NCBI GenBank assembly: GCA_013396655.1
Contig: WBMV01000850.1
Coordinates: 886,110 to 950,109 of the forward strand
Direction: 5' to 3'
From: Campylorhamphus procurvoides
Taxonomy: Eukaryota; Chordata; Aves; Passeriformes; Dendrocolaptidae
DNA: 64,000 nucleotides
The notes beneath the pieces are model-generated. The model had not been told where the DNA came from, did no database searches, and was given only the letters and a program-made list of their open reading frames with translations. Below are positions 22,626 to 35,180 of the stretch, one piece after another; position 1 is the stretch's first letter; each line of letters opens with the position of its first letter. A program made the translations under genes and the position numbers.

Positions 22626-25600
22626 CATTTCAGGAGAGAGCAGTTACCTGTGGAATAAATAGATTGAAGCCCTGTCATTCTCAAATAGATGCCGCCTCCT
22701 CCTGCTAACTATTTGTTCGGAGGAAGCCTCCAAGGGAGATGGATGGGACAGGTGCTGTTCAAACATTAATCTTAATGTAGAGGGAAGCGGCTGCTGCCAG
22801 AGCTCTTCCAAGGGATCCCAAACCTGCTGGGAATGCATGAGTTGGTCCCAGCCCTGCCACCAGTGACAGTCCCACAAGCCAGGACCTGCTCCCTGAGGAG
22901 ACAGGAACCGACTGGCTAACAGGGACCCCCCACTCATGACCAGCTCTAACAGCGAGCGGGCAAGGGGACGTGCAGGGAAAACTCCAGTGAGAACCAGCAG
23001 TGGAAAGAGGCCCTGGTGTAGGATAAAGTCCTGCAAATGGCCCCATCCCTGGGTGTTCCTGTCCTCATCAGCTCTGGTGGGCTTTGCTGGTAGAACCCAG
23101 GCTGGCCAGTGAAGGAACTAGGGGTGCTATGGAAGCTGAGGAGCTGGCTCATGCTGAGCAAGTGGCACTGTAAGCCACGTATCATTGGCATTCAGCAGCA
23201 GCAGCCTGTTTCCTTTCTGGCATAAAACCTGAACTACTGACCTGCCAACAGGTGCCAGCTTGTGATGGCTTCACAGGGAACTACACTTGTCCTGGAAAAA
23301 AGGTGAATAAAAGACCTAATGAAGTTCAGTGATACAATACAAATAACAGTGTCCCTTTATATTACCAACAACACACACTACACACTCTGGATCCCTATTC
23401 TCCTGAGGACTCCACGAGGAAGCTCTTTGTAAATAGGATGTCTCAGTCAATGTCCTCTTGCAAACAGCACATTAATCACCCTTTGTGAAGGTGTAGTCTT
23501 GGGGATTAAGGGCTGCAGTGGGTGAGAGGAAGGCATCACTCCCAATCTCAGCTTGGAGGTGACTGTCCCCAACCCCACATGTTTCTCCATTGCTGAAGCC
23601 AAGACTGTAGCACACTCTGCTGCCTTATCCATGGAGATACCATCTGTGGCAGGTACCACACGTGGAGGGGAGCTGATGTGGCCACCTGCCCTGGCAATAC
23701 GGCCACCCCAGGGTCTGCAGACAGGGGCCATGAGCCCTTTGGGAGGGCTACAAAGGGGCTGTGAAGAGCAGGAGGGGACAGAGAGGACCTCTCTGCATGA
23801 CCCCTGAGCTCTGCAGCCTCTGTGACCAGCTGTGAAGGAGTCTGAAGGGTACTCGATAGCTCAAGAGACAACTAATTGGCCGTGAAGGATTTCTTCTCCA
23901 GATTGCAGGTTTATATTGTCCCCAGGTCGGTGCTAGTGACTGGAAGCTATTTCCACCCAGAGACCTTGTGAAGTGAGGTTGAATGATTGTCCTAGACTGG
24001 TTCCTGTTAGCTCCCATCCTTGCTCATGCAGAGAAGGACATGGCTGGAAGCCCATGAACCCTGCTCTGTCCCCCTGCCAGCAGGGCCAGGTGTGCCCCAT
24101 GCAGCAGGTGACAGGGGGATGCTCCCAGTATGATCCTGTGTGCTCAGCTCTTGCCACAGCCAGAAGATTTCAGCTCTCCGGGCTGTCAGCTTCCTGGCTT
24201 TCATGAACACTGATTCCCTAATTAAATTAAATTAAATTCTTCAGCAGTATTTAATTTTGCATATGTAAGTTTTTGTGCTAGCACGATCAGTGCCATACTC
24301 ACAGTTGTTTATTTTCGGGGTGTTAACCCAAACTCTGTTGCAAACATGTTTCACAGATCAAAAGTAAAACATAGAAAGCACCAAAAATATTTGTATTATG
24401 GCAATTTCCAGTCCTACAATAAATGGGATGAGGGAAAGAGTGCCTTGAGAGCAGGAGAGGCTACCCTTGTGGCCACAACATCCAGCAGCAAACCCCACCT
24501 GGGGGTTTAAGTGATTGCAGAACACTTTGCCTTCCCTTTTGGCTGAGCTCTGTGTCCTGCCTCAGCAGGGGATTTTACATGGGGTAGAAAGTATCAGGGA
24601 GGTAAAAGGCTCTGAAAGGCACAGAAACCCTCACTTTGGACTGCACAGATTCCAAGTGCTCCCACTGGGGCCTCAAAACTGTGTCAAACAAATGCACCTT
24701 ATTGTCTCTTTTCCTGTCTTCAGTCCCTAACAAAGTTGTTTTCATTATCAGGAAAACCCCTGGAGAAGTGTTAGCATCCTGAGTAACCTTTGTAAGTGGA
24801 AGCAAATTAGGGAAGCGAGCAGACAACACAGCAGAGAAAACAGATTTCATTTTCTATCTATCAGGTTCTATTAGTTTCACAGACAGGTCTCTATCACACC
24901 CGTGGCCTGTCCACAGTCAGAGTGCACCCAACAGATGGAAACAGGAACGTGTCTGCTGATGAGCCTGACACTGTTACTGGATTTAACTCTCAATCACCAG
25001 CTCAGCGAGGGATAATGCAATTCATCAGGCACCAGTCTCAGGGACATTCTGGCTGAAGAGCAAACCAGAGGCAAAGCTCTCTGCAATGATCACCTGGTTT
25101 ACAAACAGCTCACGGGACATTCCTCTGATGTGCATCCAGGTGAGATCAAACTGCTGCTGGAAAGGTTCCTCCTGCCCTGCTTCCCCAAACCTCTTCCACC
25201 CACTGAACTCTTTTCCAGCATCTGCAACACAACCTGGGCAATCTGCTTAAACGCCACAGCACTGGGTCACCCAGCCCTGGGGTGGTGGGACAGGGACTTT
25301 GGGCTCAGTCACCACTGCATTCCAGCATCACCTGCCTGAGAATGCAGAGTACACTGGAGAGCTGTCCTCACAACACACCTCACAGCTATGGGGGAAGGAC
25401 TATTACAGAGTGAGGGGAAGAAAATTTACCTTCTAATTGCTAACGAGCCCCATCTTTCCTTGCTAGCATGCAAACAAGGGAATTTGGCTCTCCTGCTGAA
25501 TTAATGCCATTCGTGAAAACTAACTTGGGAGGCTGGATGTTTTTTCCAGGGTAAGGAGATGTTCCAATTACCAGTAAATTGCCAGCACTTGGAACGACAC

Positions 25601-26139
25601 TGCATATTAATTCAAAGCAAGTGAATGTTCATTGAATTACCCAGAACAGTAAACAGCTCTTTGTGGGGTGTGTAAATAATCCCAGGGTAGCCAGGAAATT
25701 GGGGAAAAGAGATTTTAAAACCCAGTTTGCCTGGGCAGAGAAAAAAACTTAAAGGAAATGAGTAACAGAATGAGTTATCAGTGACATTATTATTTTGGTT
25801 GGTATGAGCTGGGTCATGTGCTTGTGATTGGAAGGAGCAGTTCCAGGCCCCCGCCAGCACCACACAGAGGTTCTCTGAGGACAGGGAAACATGGGTAGCC
25901 TCATCCCTGTCTCACTGTCCCAGGCTCCCCATGGCAGGAGAGACATGGAGCAAACATGGGGAAGAAGAAGGGGATTCACAGGTTACAGGTTGCTGTACTT
26001 TCCACCTGAAGAGCAGAGCTGGGTGTCCCTCCAGCTCGGCATCCATTGCAGTCACCACTAATGAACGAAGATATAAGAGATGCACGTGGCTTATGGGGTT
26101 TTTCATCCTTTTTTTTTTTTCCTGATTCAGCTCCCTCAT
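22626..26139. other. Non-coding sequence, no gene recognised
   Basis: Frames of 130 codons (22644-23036, -), 107 codons (23548-23871, -) and 95 codons (22759-23046, -) overlap frames on the other strand and show no domain. The stretch 22740-23170 is GC-richer. A short (ATTAA)n array lies at 24221-24238 and a T11 run near 26110. No transposon is recognised. Confidence 0.62.
24221..24238 (+). repeat. (ATTAA)n pentanucleotide microsatellite
   Basis: Three full attaa units plus att follow a further ta. The array is AT-only and overlaps homeodomain-like TTAATT words, so motif scanners will over-call sites here. Confidence 0.8.
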
Positions 26140-26300
26140 CACTGAGCTAATGCACTAATGGACACTTACCATTACCTAACTTCCGACCTAATGGGCACAG
26201 TAAATAAGTAAAAGGCTCATAAAATCAAATTTACTGGGCATCATTCCGTTTGCTGTCCATTAACTGAAACTATTTATCAGGTTAAACAGATCCAGGGTAT
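26140..26300. promoter_or_regulatory. Candidate enhancer with a repeated CTAATG motif
   Basis: CTAATG occurs at 26147-26152, 26155-26160 and 26188-26193, with an inverted counterpart in ccattacc near 26169-26176. Downstream are gtaaataagtaaaagg, cataaaatcaaattt, ccattaactg and a tttatcagg GATA core. No open frame crosses it. Three same-orientation copies of one hexamer in 50 bp, at spacings of 8 and 33 bp, look like a homotypic site cluster. Confidence 0.3.
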
Positions 26301-26587
26301 GGAGCTATATTCGTCTTGTATTAATGCTGTTAGATGGACATTTCAGGATCCCAGGTGCTCCTGCAAGGGAGGCTGAGCTCTTGCTCCTGGTGGCATTTTC
26401 AGGAGCAGGATGGGTGCCCCAGCCCTGTGAGCTGGGTGAGTTTCTCTTCCTTCAGGTGTGAAGGCACTCCAGTCAACTGACTGCTGGAACATTCTCAGGA
26501 ATGGAAAAGTGCTGTGAACCTCAATGACAGTGTCTGGTTTACAAATACCCAAACCAGAGACAGATTAGATGAACTTTGAAAACTTTC

Positions 26588-26601
26588 ACATATATATATG
26601 T
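26588..26601. repeat. 14-nt perfect palindrome acatatatatatgt
   Basis: This AT-only dyad lies inside alternating purine-pyrimidine sequence. It is most simply a short TA microsatellite. Confidence 0.7.
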
Positions 26602-26659
26602 ATAAGCATATTTTAAGGGATTTCACTTGCTAAGCTACTTTTTCCTTTCTAAATTCCCA

Positions 26660-26715
26660 GGGGACCAGTAAAGCCAGCCAATACACCATGACAATAATTT
26701 GGGGACCAGTAAAGC
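26660..26715 (+). repeat. Imperfect direct duplication, 41-bp period
   Basis: The 15-mer ggggaccagtaaagc occurs at 26660-26674 and again, exactly, at 26701-26715. The DNA after each copy contains a related word (aatacaccatg and aaataccatg). This indicates a small local duplication whose second half has since diverged. Confidence 0.75.
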
Positions 26716-29700
26716 TTCGAAAAATACCATGTGCACTGTGGATTTAAAGAAATCTTTAAAACCACACTAAGCCTTGAAGGTAACTCTGAAATGTATTTTG
26801 ATTTCTAGAAAAATTTCTTCAGAATCATTAAAAGCAATGAAAACTCTGTGCCCTGGGCAGACACAGGCTGGGAAAGCACTGTGAGGTGGGAAGAAGTACT
26901 GGCAGTATTTAGGAAAGGATATGACCCCAAAGCAGTGGCTCTCTGAGCAGGACAGGCAGGCAGAGCTCTCACATTTCCATTTCCATAATGCCATCACTGC
27001 CCCAGATGCTGCCCAGCCAAGGGCAAGCTGGCAGTGCTGGGGCAGAGCTTTGCCCTGCAGCTTTTGGGGGTTGCAGGTTCCTGCTGAGGGACCCTCGTCA
27101 CTGCTGTGACCATGGACAGGGGGTGCTGCCACCCTGAAACACAGGGAACTGCTTGCTAGTGGTTTCTGCTTGAAATGGCCATTCAGTCCCCAGAAGCCCC
27201 AGTCCTTCCTGTCTCCTTTTTCTTACCAACCATCTACCATTTGACTATTTTCTAAAACAAAACAGCAGCTTCATTGCATCCAAGTAATGACATTTCAGGT
27301 TTAAAAGCCATGCTGTACCCACAGTTCACAATGAATCAAACAGCCTCTAATGTCTCCTGACCTACTTCTCAGATCCTTCATCATATCTGCTTAAGATAAA
27401 ACCCTTGCTGGGGATTAAAGCATTCGTGGCATATGTCCAAAGGTCAGGAAAGGCTGTGCTGGAACCACAAACCAAGAAAACTGCTCCTGGCAGTTTCAAT
27501 GTTGTATTTTACCTCCAGGACAGGCAAAAACTTATTAAATCTGTGACTTATCACACCAGTGGGAAGAACTGAAGCCTCACTTTGTAGAGCAGTGCCTGCT
27601 GAGTAGAAACCAGCCTTTCTTCCTTGCAAGGTGAGAAGGCAGCATCAATGGAAATTAGAATCTGTTTTTGCTCTTAAATCACTCGACTTTATTCAGTATT
27701 TATTCCATAAATAGGAATTAAGTAGGAAAGGATTTGAAGCCATTAAACAATTAAATACCAGGTTTTCCAGCTCTCAGCTGTGGGTTAATTTGGTCTCCAG
27801 CACAGATAACACTTTGCAGTTGAGTACCAAGTGCATTGGAACATTTCTGAAGTGCTTCCATCTGGCAGCAGAGCCAGCTTGGTTCTGGAGGCCACAGTGG
27901 GATCAGCCCTGACCAGGAACCACATCTTGGAGAAGCGAGAGGGACACACAGGTTGTGCTCACCTGTGAGACGCTCCATGCAACACATGGGAATGAATTCT
28001 GAAGGGAAGCTTTCCCTTGTTTACAATTCCCTCTCTGTGCCCTAAGGGTGGCCAGGGACAAGCTGAAACTAAGCCCGGTGTCCCCCTGAAATGAGGGCTG
28101 GGTCACCTGTCACCTTGTGCCATGGCAGTGTGCCTGGGCAATGCCTGAGCCCCAGCAGAGCCTGGCCGTGCCAGCCTGGTACACTGGCCCCCAACAGCTG
28201 CCTAAAGTGCCCTGTGGATTCTGGGCACTGCCATGCTGCAGCTGCTTACTGGGGTTAATGACAGCAGAGCGAGGAGCAGGAGTACAGTGTGAGTAGGTTT
28301 TCAGTTAATTTAGCAGATGATGTCAGCTGTCCAGGCACAGGCTATTTCCATTCCCACTCATTAACCTCAGCTTTGATGGATTGTGCTGCCACACTCTGGG
28401 TACCATCCATCAATCCCTGCTACTCCCAGCAACACTCCTTCCTTTCTGCTGATGGTAACAGAGGGAAACTTCCATGGTTTCTGCTGCTTCCCAGTCACTC
28501 CTGAGGTAGGGCTCAGGAATGAGGCAGAGTCAGGCCTCGAGGAGCACCCACTCCAACTGGAAGGGGGGATTTAGAGGTTGATGCTTGGACCTTTGAATTG
28601 GGTCAATACCTGAACCAATGCCTGCTGCTAGTGGACACCAGGCACTTGGGTAGGTTCCTTGCAGAAGAGCTGAAAAACCACAGTCCCAAATCTTTGGGGT
28701 CTGTGAGAATTTGACTATTTGTGTTTAATTATTTTTGTCAGAGATGGGAAACTCTCTTAGAGTTCTACTTAAAATCTTGCCTCCTTCTCACATACTGAAT
28801 TTCTGCTCCAGCAGGGACACCACTTTCAGTCTGAAGCCCCTGTACTGTCAGTGAAAGATGACATGAGATGTGTGATGTGTGACAAATGGTTTTGATTTTT
28901 CAGAGGAGGTTTTGTTATTTCAATTTTCTCATGTTCTTGAAATGAAAAAGAGTAGCCATACAAAAAGTCTTCTGGAAGAACAAAAATTTTGCTTATTTCA
29001 AAGGCTCTGTTTGAACAAAATAAGCCTGCCTTGTGGAAAGTGTCAGAAAAATGAAACATTCAATTCTGAAAACACAAATGGGGACTCCTCCTTGAGCTGG
29101 AAAGCTGCAGCCTCCCCAAACTATTTTGTCCTTCCAATTTCTCCCTAGAATACACGTTGTGTACACTCTGTGGCCTCAAACACCTGCAGTTACAACAGTG
29201 CCACAGTTAAGGGCTGTGTTCCATGGGAAGCCAGCCCATCCAGATCTGGGCAAATCATCCCTTATTACTTATTTATGAGAGTTAATTTCATGTGCTGGCA
29301 TTTCACACGCCATATGGAGCAGAGGCTGCCCGAGCCAAGCTGCAGGCAGCTCTCAGCCGCCTTTTTTTTGGTTGTTGTTTTAAATACTGCTGCTCGTGAC
29401 TGAAGCAAGGTTAATCACTGCCTTTCCTGAGAAAAATTACTTCTTGAGAAAGCCCAAATCCTCACCTTCCAAACAGGCAGGTTTATGCCACAGAGAATTA
29501 GTGTGCCCCAGCGAGAATATCGGCTGCCTGGTGCCCTCAGATTCTCAAAGAGATAAGCTCTGTGGGTCCAGTTACAGACAACCAGATGCTGGGGATGTGC
29601 AGCCACATCAAATAATTTTCATAAGGACCCGTTCCTCCTTCTATTTTCTCATCTGATGGTGATTGACAGAGGAATGGTCTGCAGTGATTTGCCTTCAGAG

Positions 29701-31117
29701 CCGGTGTGCTGCACACCAGGCAGCTCAGTCCCTGCTGCTGTGTTCTGTGCCACCACTATCACTAAGAAACCTTTGCCCACCAAGATTTTCTGTTAAATTT
29801 GGAGTGTCTGTCCCTTTTGGGGAGCTTTTTGTAAGGGTATCAATGCCGAGGTTTGACCAGAAACTCTTATTATGTAAACAAAACTAAAACTGTGCACTTC
29901 AGGGAATTGCATCTCTTCAGACACCCAAAAAGCTGATCCCTGACATCTATTCAGACAAAAATACACATCCAAAAATATACAGCTATTTTCAGTACTTCTC
30001 CTTTTCAGATGAGGTACGTCTCCAAAGATAGCACTGAGATGGATTCACAGCAAGGTTGTGGCACTTCTGGTATTTGCTGTAGGAGAATGACATTTATGAT
30101 AATAAAAACGGAAGACGTGTGTAGCAGTAACGATGGCAATAACATTTCACTGTGGACAAAGAAATTATATAAGGTAGTGAAAGCTGAAATGGTGAGATGG
30201 CAGGAAGGGGACCATGGCACTGCCAAGGAGGGTTTGGGGAGCAGCTTCTGTCTGCGTGGAATGAGCTCTCTGGAACTGATGGGGACCTGGAGGAACTCCC
30301 TCAGGGTCTGAGCAGGTAGGCACAGTAATCACAGCTTCTTGGTTCCCTCTGTGCATCCTTCCTCATCACAGAACTAATTCCCTCTCATTTTCCCCACATC
30401 TTATCAAAATCTGTTTTCTCCCAGAGGTTTCCATGGGTAGTGGGTCTTATACAAACCTGTTTGTTTTCTTCATTTATGAGACATCTTTGACTTATCTGTG
30501 AAGTGCTACAAACACTGTAATATAAAACTGTTCTCATTACAGTCTGAAATTAAAATTTAGTAGAAGATGCACAAAGCAGAATAAACTTTCAATTAAAATC
30601 TAAGCACTGTACTAGGAAAGAAAACTGAAGGGAGCTCCTAGGCTTCTTTGCATTAAAAATGCCTGAGATTTAATTTCACTCTGACATCTCCTTGGAATTG
30701 CACTGCTAATTGATCAAATTTTGTCTGTCTGTTATTTAAACTTTCAATAAAACTTAGATTAATGGAAGGTGTAATCCTCCTGGGCAGAACAAATATTCCC
30801 ATTGTTCGTGTCAGGTATGGAATAGCAATGCCCCTACTAACAGCTTCTGCATTCAACCTGGGAACAAGAAGTTAATCATAAAAGTGTGGTGATTCCTTAA
30901 TTGCTTGAATGAAATTTTCTCTGTGTGCCATTCGCCTCCCCTGTGTTCCCCCGCCCGCAGCCTCCACAACTGCTGCTACACATCTTTAAAACCACACAGG
31001 CATTTCCAGGACTGATTTGCTTTGTTCATCATGCAAATGAGACTCCAGCTTGCTCTGCCAGTGGTCTCCCAGAAGGATGGGAGCATCTTCCAAGAAAAAA
31101 AGCAAGCAACAGCTTTA
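26716..31117. other. Non-coding sequence, no gene recognised
   Basis: The longest frames are 121 codons (26767-27132, -) and 100 codons (30009-30311, +), without domains. A perfect POU octamer ATGCAAAT lies at 31031-31038, about 80 bp upstream of the CR1 copy. A poly-T run near 29362 is followed by a ggttgttg word. No transposon is recognised over 4.4 kb. Confidence 0.62.
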
Positions 31118-31470
31118 TAGAATCACAGAATCAACGAGGTTGGCAAGACTCTCGAGATCACTGAGGCCAAACATTCACTCAGCACTGCCAAGGCCATCAC
31201 TAAACCCTGTCCCCAAGTGCCACATCTGCATATCTTTTAAATCCATTCAGGAATGGGGACTCCACCACTCCCTGGGCAGCCTGTTCCAGGGCTGCACACC
31301 CTCTCCCTCAAGAGATTTTCCCCAATATCCAATCTAAACCTCCCCTGGCGCAACTTGGGGCTATTTCCTCTTGTCCCTTGTAACCTTCTAGAGACGATGC
31401 CCACTGCAGTGAAAATTAACCCCCATCTCTGGTACCACAGGAAAAGAAGCCTGAGCCAGCAGGCAGGACC
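31118..31470 (-). repeat. CR1 LINE fragment, 3' end, antisense
   Basis: The copy starts exactly at the CR1 3' terminus in reverse complement (tagaatcacagaatcaacg). It then follows the element in order: agcactgccaaggcc, ccccaagtgccacatctgc, gggcagcctgttccag, ccaatctaaacctcccctgg, and finally tttcctcttgtccc. About 350 bp of 3' UTR and terminal coding region survive, 5'-truncated as usual for CR1. The wording resembles subfamilies active in Neoaves. The 84-95 codon frames inside it are non-functional. The right edge is approximate because the last 80 bp are diverged. Confidence 0.95.
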
Positions 31471-34400
31471 ACCCTACTCTCCCTGGATGCCCAAGAAACT
31501 GCTGTGAAGAATCCCTCTAGCTTCTGGGCTGGCTGAGGGGGCCCCTGAGATTCACATCAGGCTGTGTGGACATTGCTATTGAAGAGCCTTTTGGTCACAC
31601 AGCACCTGGGCCCCAACACTTGCCAAGCACCTGACTTTCACAGGCATCTGCAGGAGCTGCAGCACTAAACAAGCCCTTCATTAGCACAGGGCACCTCAGC
31701 CTTCAGCTTTTGAGGATTTGGTGATTTTCCTACACAATGCGCACGCTGACATGACATATTTTTGGATGTTTCTGGGGGTAAAACCATTTCTCTATTTCAG
31801 GCTGAGTTTGAATAGATTATATAAAGCCTCTCCAAGATGCAGAATGCTTTCCAAATTGCTTATTTTAGTTTTCCATCTCAGTGAGGACTAAAATCTCTTG
31901 CATGTTTAGAGGAAGTGATCAACAGTCAAAGTGCCATCCGTGGGTTGAAGCAGTGCTTGCTCCAGAAAACTGGGATCAGTCTTGGATGAAGGACATGCTA
32001 CACAGACGTAACAACACAAATACTGTTCACAGATACTAATATTAACATGCTACAAAAATTTAATGCCTGCTTTTACCATTCTTTTCCACTGTGAGAGTAA
32101 TGTATCTGTGCCAAATTGTTAATATCCACAGGAGGAGGGAATCATGCAGTATTTTTTCCTGATTTCTGCTTTTTCAGCAAATTTGCTCTCTGCCAGACTA
32201 AGACCTTTTGAACCACACTGAATAAAAATCAGAGAGGGGCATAACAAGAGGGAGGAAGAATTCAGGAAGCAACACTTAGTTTGTATTCCTGCAGTGGTCC
32301 TGTTTGTTGTGTAGCGCTAAATTAACTCCCATTAATTCATTGTGAAAACAAGCCTTAGAGAACAGCAAAGAATTTACAGTTTCTTCTGAATTAATGCTGC
32401 ATGGCAGCACTTTATTTTAAGAATAATTAGCAATAACTCAACAGTGGGGAAAAAAAAGTCTTTTGATGCCTCTGAAGCATGTCAGCAGTAGATGGCTACA
32501 TTTGTACCTGCTGGGAGTCCTGTTTAAAATACAGCCAAATATTTTCATAGCTGTGATTCATCTTTTCATCCTCCTAGGCCTATGCTGTATTTATTACACT
32601 TACACTTAGGGGGGAGAAAAAGGAAAAATCTGGTGTGCTCAAAATAGGAATAAAAGGGTGAATTTCAGGACTCTGCTCACACTGAGCCAGGCGTCACTGG
32701 GACATGGCTGTGGGCAAACAGTAGCAGGAGGGATACTGATCTTCAGGGCAGATTGCAGGTCCCTGGACATCCCTCTGATGTGACAAAGGTGGCAGCCCAC
32801 AGACCCTAGGACCTTGAACCCTGGCCAGAGGCTGCAGCTCCACTCTCTGCAGAGGTTTGATACCCCTCAGCTGAAACACAGCCCTGTCTTATCCTCTGGG
32901 CTGAGACACGGCTGTGGTGGGGGCTTGGCAGGAATCCGCATAAATGATTGATCCAGGTGAGCAGCACACACCACCCTCATTAAAGTATCAGTGTGGCTGG
33001 AAATGAAAAAGATTCATGTCTGCTGCAGGAGGCTTTCAGGGATCAATATGTTCCAACATATGTTTTAATACTTCCTCGGTTCTCACACGTGTCTCATGGG
33101 ATTTCTTTATTTATCTTTTTTTCCCAAGGTTATGAAGCCAACTGTTTTCGGATGTGCTCTGAGGCAGAGACCTGCTTTTCATAATAAATCTCTTTCCTAG
33201 AAGGGGAAAGGCATGAAGCTATGCTTCTTATCCAAACAGAGCACGATGAGATTACGCTGTGCACAGAGCCCCGGCTGCTCCCGCTGTGTGCTGCTGAGTG
33301 CTCAGCACACCTTTGGTGAGATTATTCTTCCAGGAAGGGGCTAACCACAACTTTTGTTTGTCGTTGCTTCTGGAACATTTTCTCCTCCCTTTATCTCTCC
33401 TTTTCGCAGAGCATGCTGTGCTTTGATGTCTCTGTAATACAAATCATACTGACACTGAGAGGTGAGTGGGCTGCATATATCCATACTGGGAGTGGGAAAA
33501 GCTGTCCTCTGCAGCACTGGTGGAGGAAGGAGAGCAGCCCACGGAAAGGGATTTGATAGGAAAGAAAGGGGCAAGGGCATGAGGGTGTGTTGGACACGTT
33601 GGAGATGCAGAGCAGCCTGTCTGTGCTGGCCCAGGAGCACAGACCACCTCCAGCTTGGGGTCAGCAAGGTAACACAAACCCTTTAACCAGGGCACTTTGT
33701 CCCTCTCCTTTGTTCTGGGGAGATGCGATTGACTCTTTCTGCAGCAAATAGGGTGGTGCGTAAACCATGTGCTGACACCTCCTACGTTTCCTGGGGCTTC
33801 AGTCCGCCTATGGAGTCCATCACTGCGAGGTGGGAAGGGAAGACAGGATGTTTTCACACCATGGTCTCATCAGTTGCGTGTGCAGGTGTTGCTCTTTTCT
33901 GCAGGCGCTTTCTCCCCCTCTCACAGCAAAACTGTAGGACAGGAAAGGAGCACTGGTGGGTTCAAACCTGGGATGAAAGCCTGTTATACAAGAAATTGTA
34001 TTCCAAAAATCTTGCCCCAGGGATTAAATAATAGGGTAGAAACAACAATTGCAAGAAATCCAAAACCAACACAGGAAAGAAAGTCTTTGTCATTGCAGTA
34101 CCCTACCCAAGAGAGCCTGGACTACCTCTGTGTTGCACTGGAAATGCTACTTATTTATATTCACACCACCACTTAACTACCTTCAGTCAGCATTACAGGT
34201 CTGTCATTTTCTAAGTGTATAATGCATAGTAAATGCAAGCCTCTGACAGCACAGAGAGGCACAGAAGCCAAAGGGCAGGAGGAAGCACACACTACTCTCA
34301 TCCCATTTCACACACCAGAAGGAGGGGTTTGGAATCACCTTTGCTGTGATTGCCACAGAACATCCCCTCACTGCCATCCTTGGTACCTGTGCTGTGGTGG

Positions 34401-35029
34401 ACTTGAATCTGCATCTCCCAGATTCCCTACAACAGACTGCAGAATTATTGTTTGTAACCTAAAGTTGCCACTGACATCTTCCCTGGGTAAACGTTTCTGT
34501 GCCCTCTGCCCCCTCTTTGGCCACTGCTTTCGTTGTGCCCCAGAGCAGGTCACACCTCACTGCTAAATGATGGGTCTGGGAAGCATGGTGAGCTGCTCTG
34601 GGTCAAACAGGGAGTATCAGAAGCTCAGCTGCTGGGCTGACTGGTTTGATTTCAATCCAACAGCAGAAAGTGCTTGTGAGAAGCGAAACATCCAGCAGGT
34701 GCTGAAACCTTATTTCCAAAGTGTGAGATTCACAGCTCGAGATGCTGACAGGCTGTTGGGGCTGACTTGGCCAGAGCACTTCCCGGGCACAGCTCCTGCC
34801 TGTCAGCTGGGGAATGTCTGTGCAGCTCCCCGGTCTGATCCTGGTCACTCTGTCACAGGAGTGCTAACAAATCATCACTAATTCCTCACTTTCATCCTGA
34901 AAAAGAGGTCTGTCCTGGGCTTTGCCTTTCTCTCATTTGCACAGCAAGTGATAACTGAATCCGACGTGATGACACAATTTCACAGCTCGTGGGCTCTGGG
35001 AAGAGGGACTTCTTTTTGGCCAAACTGCC
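31471..35029. other. Non-coding sequence, no gene recognised
   Basis: The longest frames are 137 codons (33444-33857, -), 135 codons (33769-34176, +) and 114 codons (34222-34566, +). They overlap frames on the other strand, and no domain is visible. The stretch 31740-32600 is AT-rich and may contain further regulatory blocks, but no motif cluster stood out. No repeat family is recognised. Confidence 0.62.
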
Positions 35030-35180
35030 TGAGAGACCATTCAAAAATAATTAAAAGATGGAACCTTTTATGTGGTTTATGATGCTTTGATCAAGGTTTT
35101 TAATTAACCTATCTTGCTCTAAGCTACTGCGAGTTCATTTCACCCTCGTCGACAATATCATAATAGGATTGATTATAACA
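35030..35180. promoter_or_regulatory. Candidate Wnt-responsive enhancer: full TCF/LEF site plus homeodomain dyad
   Basis: The 11-mer GCTTTGATCAA at 35084-35094 matches every position of the TCF/LEF consensus (S-CTTTGAT-S-W-W). It runs into ggtttttaattaacc (35095-35109), an inverted GGTT...AACC around TTAATTAA. At 35168-35175 is attgatta, a PBX/HOX-like word. Upstream lie caaaaataattaaaagatgg and ttttatgtgg. No open frame crosses the block. This is one of the better motif-based candidates in the window. Activity is an inference. Confidence 0.35.
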
